Assembly (NCBI GenBank): GCA_016756835.1
Contig: JAESPE010000022.1
Location: forward strand, 1 to 41,552
Direction: 5' to 3'
Length of the DNA: 41,552 nucleotides
Source: a gamma proteobacterium endosymbiont of Lamellibrachia anaximandri
GTDB lineage: Bacteria > Pseudomonadota > Gammaproteobacteria > Chromatiales > Chromatiaceae
The position numbers were made by a program, and so were the translations under genes. Below, one piece after another: positions 25,806 to 34,265 of this stretch (the first letter of the stretch is position 1; every line of letters begins with the position of its first letter). The notes beneath the pieces were generated by a model that saw only the letters and a list, made by a program, of their open reading frames with translations, was not told where the DNA came from and did not search any database.

Positions 25806-26821
25806 TCGCTTTCCCTTCTCAAATGCGCTTCGACCTGGGTCTTGATGCGGGATGGAACATCGGTAAGCGCCTCTTTGCGCGCTCTGCTGATCGCATTGGC
25901 AAACGCCAACTCATCCGCGCCGCCATGGCTTTTGATGACAATGCCCCGCAAGCCCAGCAGACTGGCACCATTATAACGACGTGGATCGATGCGGCGGCGA
26001 AGCGACCGGAGCACCGGCATGGCAATCAATCCGGCAAGCTTGGTCAGCCAGTTCCTGCTGAAGCCCTCCTTCATGAAGTGGCTGATCATCTTGGCCACGC
26101 CTTCACTACTCTTGAGCGCAACATTGCCGACAAAACCGTCGGAGACGACAACATCCGCACCGCCTTTGTAGACATCATCCCCTTCCACATAACCGACATA
26201 ATTCAGCGAACTTGCCACCAGCAGTTCATGGGCACTCTTTACCTGCTCATTACCCTTGATCTCTTCCTGTCCGATGTTGAGCAGGCCGATACGGGGATTG
26301 GGAATATCCGCCACCGCCGAGACCAACTCGCTGCCCATCACCGCAAACTGAAACAGGTGCTCGGCAGTACAATCCACATTCGCACCCAGATCAAGCATGT
26401 AGGTCTGGCCTTCGATACAAGGCAGCGCCGAAATGATCGCAGGACGATCTATATTCGGCAGCATCTTCAGTACAAAACGGGAAGTCGCCATCAACGCACC
26501 GGTATTACCGGCACTGACACAGGCATCGGCAACGCCCTCCTTAACCAGATTTATGGCAACGCGCATAGAGGAATCTTTTTTTCCCCGCAGCGCCTTGGAT
26601 GGCAGCTCATCCATCGCGACTTCCTGGGAAGCGTGATGAATCTTCAGACGATCACCAAATCCATGGCTGCCGACCCTCTCCTTGAGCAGCGCCTCCTGCC
26701 CTACCAGGATAAGGGAGGTCTCTTTATCATGTTTCAGGTAGTCCAGAGCGGCAGGGATAACGACATCAATGCCGTCGTCGCCACCCATCGCGTCCAGAGA
26801 GATTGTGACAGCTTTAGTCAT
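25802..26821 (-). CDS. plsX: Phosphate acyltransferase PlsX
   Basis: Makes acyl-phosphate from acyl-ACP for phospholipid synthesis at the membrane. The 339 residues begin with the conserved LDAMGGDDG motif, and the middle contains [12 protein letters not shown] and the [13 protein letters not shown] motif. It is translationally coupled to fabH. Upstream, a 163-bp gap with two hairpins separates it from rpmF. Confidence 0.96.
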   Translation of the reverse strand: MTKAVTISLDAMGGDDGIDVVIPAALDYLKHDKETSLILVGQEALLKERVGSHGFGDRLKIHHASQEVAMDELPSKALRGKKDSSMRVAINLVKEGVADACVSAGNTGALMATSRFVLKMLPNIDRPAIISALPCIEGQTYMLDLGANVDCTAEHLFQFAVMGSELVSAVADIPNPRIGLLNIGQEEIKGNEQVKSAHELLVASSLNYVGYVEGDDVYKGGADVVVSDGFVGNVALKSSEGVAKMISHFMKEGFSRNWLTKLAGLIAMPVLRSLRRRIDPRRYNGASLLGLRGIVIKSHGGADELAFANAISRARKEALTDVPSRIKTQVEAHLRRESE

Positions 26822-26850
26822 CAGATTTGATAAGCCCAGATAATAAAGAA

Positions 26851-26877
26851 CCCGGCCAGATCAGAGGATCTGCCGGG
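26851..26877 (-). terminator. Hairpin between rpmF and plsX, possible attenuator
   Basis: CCCGG-C-CAGATC pairs with GATCTG-CCGGG around an AGAG loop, an 11-bp stem with one bulge. On the minus strand it is followed by GTTCTTTATTAT, which is fairly T-rich. It may partly end the yceD-rpmF transcript before plsX. Confidence 0.5.
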
Positions 26878-26894
26878 ACTCCAGGTTTAACCAG

Positions 26895-26959
26895 GAGTCT
26901 GTCGGATTTGGAATTGATCTACTGCGTTGCCGGGAGTGCAGTCTAAATCCGACAGATTC
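26895..26959. repeat. 15-base inverted repeat between rpmF and plsX
   Basis: GAGTCTGTCGGATTT at 26895-26909 and AAATCCGACAGATTC at 26945-26959 are complementary except for one G-T position, with a 35-base spacer. It sits next to the hairpin at 26851-26877. An RNA hairpin, a regulator site (for instance for a fatty-acid regulator) or a small repeat are all possible; the sequence does not decide. Confidence 0.6.
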
Positions 26960-26984
26960 CGAGGGAACAGACCACAGAGGTGCC

Positions 26985-27164
26985 TTATTCGCCTTTGGTA
27001 TCGATCACTTTACGGCCACGGTAGAAACCATCAGCGCTCACGTGGTGGCGCAGGTGGGTTTCACCGGAGGTGGAATCGATGGAGAGAGTCTCCGCAGACA
27101 GGGCATCGTGAGAACGACGCATGCCACGCCTGGAAGGGGTTTTTTTGCTCTTTTGAACAGCCAT
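26985..27164 (-). CDS. rpmF: Ribosomal protein bL32
   Basis: 59-residue 50S protein starting [17 protein letters not shown], from the ATG at 27164 to TAA. The C-terminal half ([17 protein letters not shown]) lacks the zinc cysteines found in some L32 forms, as is usual for gammaproteobacteria. GGAGCTC lies just upstream of the start. It sits 28 bp after yceD. Confidence 0.97.
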   Translation of the reverse strand: MAVQKSKKTPSRRGMRRSHDALSAETLSIDSTSGETHLRHHVSADGFYRGRKVIDTKGE

Positions 27165-27192
27165 GGCTGAGCTCCTAAGTTCAGTCTATCAA

Positions 27193-27723
27193 TTAATCGT
27201 GGTCGCGCTTCAATTCTGCAAGCATTGCAAACGGGTTCTCCCGCTCTGCCGTCCCGCTCTCCGATTCCGGATCCAGGGAAGGCTCATCCACAGACTGCAT
27301 TGTGCAGTCCCCTTCCGAATGCCTGGCAACTTGGGGCAACGCCAGTAGCAGGTCGTCTTCCACCAAGTCCCTGAGTTTCACCCGCCCATCTTCCACAAGA
27401 TGAGGGTCCAACCGCTCCGGTAGCGCTTCAGCCTCATCCTGGCCTTCGACAAACGCCAGAGAGATTTCCGTATCCACCGGCAATACCATCGGGCCGAGAC
27501 AGCGCTGACACTCCAGCTTCAATAAAGCCCGCAAGTCACCCTGCACACAGGCGCGTCGACGCTCATCACGCTGAAACACCAAGTCAAAGGCGACTTCGCC
27601 TTCGGTATCCATCAGGCAAGCCCGTAATCTCGGCAAATCCGCCAACGGAAATCGACCGCTGATTTGATTGCCCAGATCAGCAAAGCGCCAAGGATCAAAC
27701 TGATCGGGCAAGTGCTGCGACAT
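27193..27723 (-). CDS. yceD: YceD family protein (DUF177)
   Basis: 176-residue protein with the conserved CxxC at Cys72 and Cys75 (LECQRCLG) and an acidic C-terminus. YceD/DUF177 is found upstream of rpmF across bacteria and has been linked to 23S rRNA accumulation and ribosome assembly in other organisms. It heads the yceD-rpmF-plsX-fab run. Confidence 0.93.
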   Translation of the reverse strand: MSQHLPDQFDPWRFADLGNQISGRFPLADLPRLRACLMDTEGEVAFDLVFQRDERRRACVQGDLRALLKLECQRCLGPMVLPVDTEISLAFVEGQDEAEALPERLDPHLVEDGRVKLRDLVEDDLLLALPQVARHSEGDCTMQSVDEPSLDPESESGTAERENPFAMLAELKRDHD

Positions 27724-27798
27724 AAGCGGACAATGATATTACGGAAAGGGCCGGCGTGTCAAAATGACCAACCGGTTCACTAAGTTAGGAAGTGTGAT

Positions 27799-27886
27799 GT
27801 AGACCCGATCAAGCACAGCGGATCGGGTGCCCTGGACAAATGATGCCGATAGAATTGCCGGTTCCGCTGCGCTTGAACCGGCCTAC
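27799..27886. repeat. REP doublet (REPIN/BIME-like) between yceD and oadB
   Basis: Two related hairpins face each other. The first is GTAG at 27799-27802 followed by ACCCGATC (27803-27810), a 10-base loop AAGCACAGCG and GATCGGGT (27821-27828). The second, on the minus strand, is GTAG (27886-27883) followed by GCCGGTTC, loop AAGCGCAGCG and GAACCGGC (27882-27857). A GTAG head plus a GC-rich palindrome in inverted pairs is the signature of REP sequences moved by RAYT transposases. No RAYT gene lies in the window. Confidence 0.8.
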
Positions 27887-27921
27887 CCTGATTCCTGAAG
27901 ATCCGAAGGACACACAGGACG

Positions 27922-29058
27922 TCAGCCACCCACGATTGCCAGCAACACACCAGCAGCTACGGCAGAACCTATGACTCCCGCGACGTTCGGCCCCATGGCG
28001 TGCATCAGGAGGAAATTGTGGTGATTGGTTTCCAATCCGACCTTGTTCACCACCCTGGCTGCCATAGGCACGGCGGAGACACCGGCAGCACCGATCAGGG
28101 GGTTGATCTTGCCGCCGGTAACACGATGCATCACCTTGCCCATTAAAACACCGGTCGCCGTGCCGATGCAGAAGGCAAAGGCGCCCAGCCCAAGGATACC
28201 CAGCGTCTCAACGGTAAGAAATTTATCTGCAGAGAGCTTGGAACCCACCGCCAGACCCAGAAGAATCGTGACGATGTTGATGATCTCATTTTGTGCTGAG
28301 TGACTCAGGCGTTCCACCACGCCGCTCTCCCGCAGCAGATTGCCAAACGTCAACATCCCGATCAGCGGAGCCGCAGTGGGTAAAAAGAGGATGCAGAGGA
28401 ACAATACCGCAAAGGGGAAGAGCACCTTCTCCAGTTTGCTGACATGGCGCAACTGCTGCATGACGACGCCCCGCTCCTCCTCGTTAGTCAGCCAACGCAT
28501 GATCGGCGGCTGAATAATGGGAACCAGCGCCATATAGGAGTAGGCGGCCACAGCAATCGCCCCGAGCAGATCCGGCGCAAGGCGGGATGCGAGGAAGATT
28601 GCCGTCGGCCCGTCGGCGCCACCGATGATGGCAATGGCCGAGGCATCCGCCAGGGTAAAATTAAAACCCGGCACCATATTCAGCGCCAGCGCACCCATCA
28701 GGGTCACGAAGATACCGAACTGGGCGGCGGCCCCCAACAGCAATGTCCAGGGCATAGCGATCAGCGCGCCAAAATCGGTCAATGCCCCAACACCCATGAA
28801 GATCAACAGGGGAAATACCCCGGTCTCTATCCCGACATGATAGATGTAACCGAGCAGCCCGGTGTCACCGCCAATGCCGGCCACCGGGATATTGCTCAGG
28901 ATAGCCCCAAAACCGATAGGCAGCAGCAGCAGCGGCTCAAATTTCCTGACGATGGCAAGATAGATCAGAAGGCCACCGATGAGCATCATCAGCACCTGCC
29001 CCCAAGTGAAGTTAGCCAGGCCGGTGGACAGCCATAAGGGTTCCAGTCCAATCTCCAT
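27922..29058 (-). CDS. oadB: Na+-pumping oxaloacetate decarboxylase beta subunit
   Basis: Integral membrane subunit that decarboxylates carboxybiotin and exports Na+. The 378 residues are multi-pass, with the conserved [12 protein letters not shown] motif (Asp149) that takes part in ion transport and the SNIPVAG region near 55-61. The ATG shares its A with the last base of the oadA stop (TGATG). The length fits the short form of OadB/GcdB. Downstream is the REP doublet. Confidence 0.95.
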   Translation of the reverse strand: MEIGLEPLWLSTGLANFTWGQVLMMLIGGLLIYLAIVRKFEPLLLLPIGFGAILSNIPVAGIGGDTGLLGYIYHVGIETGVFPLLIFMGVGALTDFGALIAMPWTLLLGAAAQFGIFVTLMGALALNMVPGFNFTLADASAIAIIGGADGPTAIFLASRLAPDLLGAIAVAAYSYMALVPIIQPPIMRWLTNEEERGVVMQQLRHVSKLEKVLFPFAVLFLCILFLPTAAPLIGMLTFGNLLRESGVVERLSHSAQNEIINIVTILLGLAVGSKLSADKFLTVETLGILGLGAFAFCIGTATGVLMGKVMHRVTGGKINPLIGAAGVSAVPMAARVVNKVGLETNHHNFLLMHAMGPNVAGVIGSAVAAGVLLAIVGG

Positions 29059-30854
29059 CAGGCGAGACTCAATAGTGCATCATCGACCTGGACGGTATCA
29101 CCCTCTTTGACCAGGATATCCGCGACCACACCGGCCAACGTCGTCCGCACCTCGGTCTCCATCTTCATGGCTTCGAGGATCATCACCACTTCACCAGCGG
29201 CAACCGACTGGCCCTTCACAACCTTTATCTTAAATATATTCCCCGCCAATGGAGAGGAGACCAACCCGCCACCGGCAGCTGCCGGCACCGGCGCTGCGCC
29301 GACCGCAGGGGCCACGGGGACGGGCTGAATGCCACTCACATCGCCACCGGCAGTCACCTTCACGTCGTAGGCCACACCATTGACTTCAACCTGGTAGAAC
29401 CCAGGCTCATCGCTCGATGCAGGCACTGCAGCGACCGGCGCATCTAACGCTTCCAGCTCCTGCCCTGGCACCGGCTCGAATGCATCCGGATTACCCCGAT
29501 TCTCAAGAAACTTGAGCCCAACCTGGGGAAAAAGCGCATAGATCAACACATCATCGACTATCGTATCCGCAACCCGCAGACCCTTCTCTTCGGCAAGAAG
29601 ATTAAACTCACTTCCCAGCTTGTCCATCTCCGGCTCGATCAGGTCCGCCGGACGACAGGTAATCACCTCTCCACCATCCAGTACTTTGTCCTGAAGCAGC
29701 TTGTCGACCGGTGCCGGCGTCGCACCATATTCACCCTTCAACACACCCGCCGTCTCTTTGGCAATATTCTTATAGCGTTCACCCAGCAGCACATTGATAA
29801 CGGCTTGGGTGCCGACGATCTGCGAAGTCGGTGTCACCAATGGAATATATCCAAGATCCTTGCGCACCTTGGGTATCTCTTCCAGTACCTCGTCGAAACG
29901 GTCACAGGCGCCCTGCTCCCGCAGTTGATTCTCCATATTGGTCAGCATGCCGCCAGGCACTTGGGCCACCAGGATCCTGGAATCAACTCCCCTCAAGGAA
30001 CCCTCAAACTTTGCATACTTTTTTCGCACTTCGCGAAAATAGGCCGCGATCTCTTCCAACAGATGCAGATTGAGACCGGTATCGCGCGCCGTTTTATCCA
30101 TAATTGCCACCACCGACTCAGTCGCTGAATGGCCATAAGTCATACTCATGGAGGATATAGACGTGTCCAACATGTCGATACCCGCTTCCGCAACCTTGAC
30201 CGCAGTCGCAGTGCTCATACCGGTGGTGGCATGACTATGCATGGCAATGGGAATCGAACAGGAGGATTTCAGGCGGGTAACCAGCTCCTCGGCCACATAG
30301 GGCCTAAGCAGGCCCGCCATATCCTTGATGCAGATGGAATCACAGCCCATCTCTTCTAGTTGACGACCCATCGTCAACCAATAGTCCATGTCATGCGCAG
30401 GACTCACAGTATAGGACATGGTGCCCTGCGCATGTTTGCCTGTCTTCAAGGTGGCTTTGACCGCGGTTTCCAGGTTCCGCAAATCGTTCATCGCATCGAA
30501 GATGCGGAATACGTCGATGCCGTTTTCCGCCGCACGATCGACAAAAGATTCGACAACATCGTCCGCGTAATGCCGATAACCGAGTATATTCTGACCACGC
30601 AGCAACATCTGCTGAGGGGTATTCGGCATGGCCTTTTTCAACCGGCGCAGACGCTCCCAGGGATCTTCGCCCAGAAAACGAATGCAGGCATCGAAGGTTG
30701 CACCGCCCCAGGTCTCAAGGGACCAGAACCCCACCTGATCGAGCTTCTCGGCGATCGGCAGCATATCCTCAATGCGCAGACGCGTCGCAAACAGCGACTG
30801 ATGGGCGTCACGCAAAACAAGCTCAGTGATACCTAGAGGTTTTTTTTCAGTCAT
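29058..30854 (-). CDS. oadA: Oxaloacetate decarboxylase alpha subunit (biotin-dependent)
   Basis: 598 residues. The N-terminal carboxyltransferase barrel (1 to about 460) has metal ligands Asp16, His206 and His208 and the carrier Lys177. An Ala/Pro-rich linker (about 470-525) leads to the biotinyl domain with Lys564 in EAMKMET. It transfers the carboxyl of oxaloacetate to biotin and then to OadB. The oadG-oadA-oadB order is classical. The metal and lysine positions match known OadA within one residue. Confidence 0.96.
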   Translation of the reverse strand: MTEKKPLGITELVLRDAHQSLFATRLRIEDMLPIAEKLDQVGFWSLETWGGATFDACIRFLGEDPWERLRRLKKAMPNTPQQMLLRGQNILGYRHYADDVVESFVDRAAENGIDVFRIFDAMNDLRNLETAVKATLKTGKHAQGTMSYTVSPAHDMDYWLTMGRQLEEMGCDSICIKDMAGLLRPYVAEELVTRLKSSCSIPIAMHSHATTGMSTATAVKVAEAGIDMLDTSISSMSMTYGHSATESVVAIMDKTARDTGLNLHLLEEIAAYFREVRKKYAKFEGSLRGVDSRILVAQVPGGMLTNMENQLREQGACDRFDEVLEEIPKVRKDLGYIPLVTPTSQIVGTQAVINVLLGERYKNIAKETAGVLKGEYGATPAPVDKLLQDKVLDGGEVITCRPADLIEPEMDKLGSEFNLLAEEKGLRVADTIVDDVLIYALFPQVGLKFLENRGNPDAFEPVPGQELEALDAPVAAVPASSDEPGFYQVEVNGVAYDVKVTAGGDVSGIQPVPVAPAVGAAPVPAAAGGGLVSSPLAGNIFKIKVVKGQSVAAGEVVMILEAMKMETEVRTTLAGVVADILVKEGDTVQVDDALLSLA

Positions 30855-30926
30855 GGAAAGTCTGCCGCCATCTGATAACAGATCAGGTTAAAATTTATAT
30901 ATTAGGGGTCGGATCTTACTGGGAAA

Positions 30927-31184
30927 TCAATTATGTGTCGTGCGGTAACGGGTGACGGCCGCTGTTATGACGGCGACCAGATCCCCCCTTGCCGATGGGT
31001 GATCCTGTTGTGGAACAGACAGCCCCCCATCCGGCCGCTCCTCCAATTCAGGCTTCTGCAGCGCCATGGCAAGACGGGACATCGCCAGCATGATAAACAC
31101 CAGACAGACCAGAAAAGAGAACACAATCCCCATTCCCATCGCCATAAGCTTGGAACCAGCCAGCATTAAATCCGATATTGGCAT
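30927..31184 (-). CDS. oadG: Oxaloacetate decarboxylase gamma subunit
   Basis: 85 residues from the ATG at 31184; a TTG six bases earlier is less likely. One N-terminal membrane helix (about 10-35) precedes a polar tail with TAAVTRYRTTH at the end; the C-terminal region binds zinc and OadA in known complexes. It is the first gene of the oadGAB run, 72 bp upstream of oadA. Confidence 0.88.
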   Translation of the reverse strand: MPISDLMLAGSKLMAMGMGIVFSFLVCLVFIMLAMSRLAMALQKPELEERPDGGLSVPQQDHPSARGDLVAVITAAVTRYRTTHN

Positions 31185-31474
31185 AGGCAAATCTTATCTC
31201 CCAATAGCACGCAGCGCCCTTTTTACGTCATTTGGTGGATACGAGTCAAGCACGATCTACGTTAAGAAAGAAAAGCTACTTATTGTTAATTAAAGGAAAA
31301 CACGCCATCTATTAAGATTATTCATGCTTTGCATTGAAAATACCAATAGAATAATAAACAGCATAATTTCTACCCAATATATAACAGAGTCAGCATAAAT
31401 GCGCTTATTCACTGTGGTTTTTGCTATTATCCGCGCGTCCAACCTCCAGACACACTTAATCGATAGAAGTTGAT

Positions 31475-32074
31475 ATGGCCACAGCAATGCGAACCCTCGT
31501 CCTTGGCTCCACTTCCCCTTTCAGACGCGAACTTCTCAACCGCCTTGGCATCGCCTTTGAAACAGCCTCTCCAGAGATCGACGAGTCACCTGTTCCAGGT
31601 GAGGCACCGGAGGCGTTGGTCACCCGCCTTGCCAGACTCAAGGCCGAGGCGGTCAGAGAATCCTGGCCAGACGCCCTCATTATCGGCTCCGACCAAGTGG
31701 CGACGATTGACGGAGAGATTCTCGGTAAACCCGGCAGCCACGAACGTGCCGTTGAACAACTCTCAAAAGCGGCTGGGAAGCGTGTCACATTCTCCACCGG
31801 CCTCTGCCTGCTTAACAGCCGTACCGGTAACACTCAGATTTGCTGCGAGCCCTTTCACGTCTATTTCCGTCAACTGGGACAGCAGGCCATCGAGCACTAC
31901 CTTCAGCGCGAACAGCCCTATAACTGCGCAGGCTCATTCAAATCGGAGGGCTTGGGTATCACGCTGTTTGAGAAGATGGAGGGCGACGATCCCAATTCAT
32001 TGATCGGACTACCACTGATCCGCCTGGTGGATATGCTGGCCAACGAGGGCTGGGATATCCTGGGGAACGCCTGA
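31475..32074 (+). CDS. maf: Maf/YceF-type nucleotide pyrophosphatase
   Basis: House-cleaning enzyme hydrolysing non-canonical nucleotides such as m7GTP. The 199 residues begin with LGSTSPFRRELL, have the catalytic IGSDQVA region, and end with the GSFKSEGLGI and NSLIGLPL motifs typical of the YceF branch. The start could be ATG 31475 or ATG 31487 (MRTLVLGS). In E. coli yceF is divergent and adjacent to yceD; here oadGAB lies between them. Confidence 0.93.
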   Translation: MATAMRTLVLGSTSPFRRELLNRLGIAFETASPEIDESPVPGEAPEALVTRLARLKAEAVRESWPDALIIGSDQVATIDGEILGKPGSHERAVEQLSKAAGKRVTFSTGLCLLNSRTGNTQICCEPFHVYFRQLGQQAIEHYLQREQPYNCAGSFKSEGLGITLFEKMEGDDPNSLIGLPLIRLVDMLANEGWDILGNA

Positions 32075-32581
32075 TCCCGACCCGTAGACTAATCCCTTTA
32101 GATTTAATACCGGCTCTTGAACTGTCGAAAAACTTTACAGTTGCAATCGGCCTGCTCTGGACTGCAGACCCTACCTTCCCCCTGAACCTCGGATCCTTGA
32201 TATTTTCTTTTATTACAGCAAGTTAACATCCCGTAGTGAAACTCTGGAATGGAAAAAGCGCTGCGCAAAGACCATAATTTCTATGGAGTATATCCTTATA
32301 ATAGGATTTATATTCATCATAATGTGTCGGAATATTTTACATTCCTTAACAATATGATTGTTTCTGATATGAGCATTTCACTGCAAAAACAAAGAGATAC
32401 CTTTTAAGGCATAAAACATGCTTGACTTAACATGATATTTGTGCTGCTTTTTATTGGCGACCACCGAAAGTCTTGCCCTTATTACCGCCGCAACGCTTAC
32501 GACGACAGGAACAATAAATTTGCAGTGATTTTAGAACTCGATCGCGCTTCTTGACTGGACGAACACAAAAAGGATATCAAA
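32075..32581. other. Intergenic region before the PEP-CTERM gene
   Basis: About 507 AT-rich bases with no supportable gene. The clearest element is a sigma-54-like promoter at 32406-32424, listed separately. An untranslated leader of about 145 bases would follow. No T-rich terminator was seen after maf. Confidence 0.5.
32406..32424 (+). promoter_or_regulatory. Candidate sigma-54 promoter of the PEP-CTERM gene
   Basis: AAGGCATAAAACATGCTTG places GG (32408-32409) and GC (32420-32421) exactly 10 bases apart, with GGCA and TGC-T conserved. It lies about 160 bases before the ATG. PEP-CTERM genes in PrsK/PrsR-type systems are reported to depend on RpoN, which fits. No activator binding site was recognised. 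Confidence 0.55.
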
Positions 32582-33985
32582 ATGGGTATGCAAAGAGTGT
32601 GGGGGATTCTGGTTGCACTATGGGGCGGTTGCCTGATGGCTTTCTGGCAGGCCCCGGTTCAAGCCGCAATGTACGGAAGTGACGTAGCGTTTGAGACAAC
32701 GAACCAGAGCATGTGGGCGCCGGGTGGGGCGGGAATCCTGGATATAAACCATTTCATTGGTCCGCAATGGAACGAATCCGGCTCGATCGGAAGTATCGTT
32801 GAAGTCACGACACCGTCAGTCACCCTGATTCCGGAAATTTGCGCGTGGGGCATCTGTACACCTGCAGTGACGATTCCCGCAGTCGATCTAGGGGACTACG
32901 GCGCTGAGATTTCCGGCAGCACGGATGGCAAGATCGGTTTTGATCTCGCCCTCGCCGCCGATTCAGGCTCGGTCAACGTGGCGTATCCAGTGGGCACCGC
33001 GTTCGAGTGGCCTGACCCGCAGGATCTGAGCGCAGGAACGCCACTCCTTATTTCCACCTCGTTCGCCGAGGGCGCCACCGCCATGAGCACGAACTTCCCC
33101 GAGGCCTCGTTGAGCCTCGATTTCGTCTTCGACGTACACGCAGAGGGGGGGTTCGAGGTTTGCGTCGCATTCTGCGGCGCCCTGGATTTTCCGACTATCG
33201 ATATTAACGAGACGATCAATCTGGTGGATATCGACTCGAATACCACTGCCATCACGTTTGATGTTGGACCTATCACCACGACGGCTCAGATTCCGGACCT
33301 CGACACCTCGACCGCGGGGACCAACGCCAGTGGAGACCTCGTCTCCTCCGGCATAGGTTCGGACCCCCTTCTCGACGTGGATGTAGACCTTGACCTGATC
33401 GCAACAACCCTGCTTGGCCTGCCGCCATTGGGCGCGGAAATTGGGATTTTCGGCGCATCGGTCGGCTATAACCTGATCGACGTCCTGGTTGGCGCCAACG
33501 TCCAGGTTGTCCAGACTTTTACCTTCGACCCGACGTTGATGGTACAGTTGGATCTCGGTGACGGGCAGTCCAAGACCGTTGAAGTGGGGGACAGCGTCCT
33601 GTTCAACACACCAGTGGCAAAGGAAACCACCGTCACACCGACTTTTTTCCTCGACAACACCTTCACCAATACCACTTCCCTGCGGATCGACCCCACGTTT
33701 GATCTGGAGATTCTCTCCGCCCATCTGGGACTGGACCTACCGAGCATAGTGAATGGCTTGGGTGTCGGTGACATTGATATCAACTTAGGACCCTTGTTCG
33801 AACAGCATCTGACGACGCCCGGGCCCGACATTGCAGTGTTTGATCAGTCTTGGGCACTGCCATTTGACCAGGTCATGGCAGCCGATTTTACCATCCGGAC
33901 GCCTGAACCAGGCACGCTGATATTGCTGGGCACCGGTCTTCTCGGCGTAGCCGTATCACGGCGCAGGCGGTTAATTCCCGCCTGA
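32582..33985 (+). CDS. PEP-CTERM sorting-domain secreted protein
   Basis: 467 residues. An N-terminal signal peptide (about 1-28, ending VQA) is followed by a long Thr/Asp/Ile-rich, probably beta-structured region with two cysteine pairs (CAWGIC; CVAFC). The end is a full PEP-CTERM signal: PEP at 441-443, a hydrophobic helix (LILLGTGLLGVAV), and RRRR. Exosortase cleaves such proteins for delivery to the outer surface and extracellular matrix. AAAAGGA precedes the ATG. The middle shows no domain I recognise. A strong terminator follows, so it is probably monocistronic. Confidence 0.93.
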   Translation: MGMQRVWGILVALWGGCLMAFWQAPVQAAMYGSDVAFETTNQSMWAPGGAGILDINHFIGPQWNESGSIGSIVEVTTPSVTLIPEICAWGICTPAVTIPAVDLGDYGAEISGSTDGKIGFDLALAADSGSVNVAYPVGTAFEWPDPQDLSAGTPLLISTSFAEGATAMSTNFPEASLSLDFVFDVHAEGGFEVCVAFCGALDFPTIDINETINLVDIDSNTTAITFDVGPITTTAQIPDLDTSTAGTNASGDLVSSGIGSDPLLDVDVDLDLIATTLLGLPPLGAEIGIFGASVGYNLIDVLVGANVQVVQTFTFDPTLMVQLDLGDGQSKTVEVGDSVLFNTPVAKETTVTPTFFLDNTFTNTTSLRIDPTFDLEILSAHLGLDLPSIVNGLGVGDIDINLGPLFEQHLTTPGPDIAVFDQSWALPFDQVMAADFTIRTPEPGTLILLGTGLLGVAVSRRRRLIPA

Positions 33986-34019
33986 TACAACGCATAGACT
34001 GTCTTTCCCCTCGCAGCAG

Positions 34020-34053
34020 GCAGGAAGGAGGCCCAAATCGGCCTCCTTCCTGC
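34020..34053 (+). terminator. Strong terminator after the PEP-CTERM gene
   Basis: A perfect 14-bp stem pairs GCAGGAAGGAGGCC (34020-34033) with GGCCTCCTTCCTGC (34040-34053) around a 6-base loop, followed by TTCTCGATTTTC. It ends the PEP-CTERM transcript before the TPR gene. Confidence 0.88.
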
Positions 34054-34265
34054 TTCTCGATTTTCAAAATACAGGTTTATATAACGATCGAAGCACCTGG
34101 AAAAGCCCTTCCTGTTCATTATGGCGCCCGGATGCGCATTCTTGCTGTACCGTAGATTTTATCCGCCGAATAAATGGTGGACTTTGAAACGTGTATGATA
34201 ATGTTTTGGACAACCCGCTCTGAGTGGTGGCGTCTGCAGTTACCTGCGCCGACACTAAGGTCGTG

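Noticed and set aside
25823..26830. A 335-codon plus-strand frame opposite plsX
   Set aside because: Antisense shadow of plsX. Its length reflects codon bias and no family is recognised.
32963..33724. A 253-codon minus-strand frame opposite the PEP-CTERM gene
   Set aside because: The plus-strand frame has a signal peptide and PEP-CTERM tail; the antisense frame is low-complexity and Gly/Arg/Val-rich.
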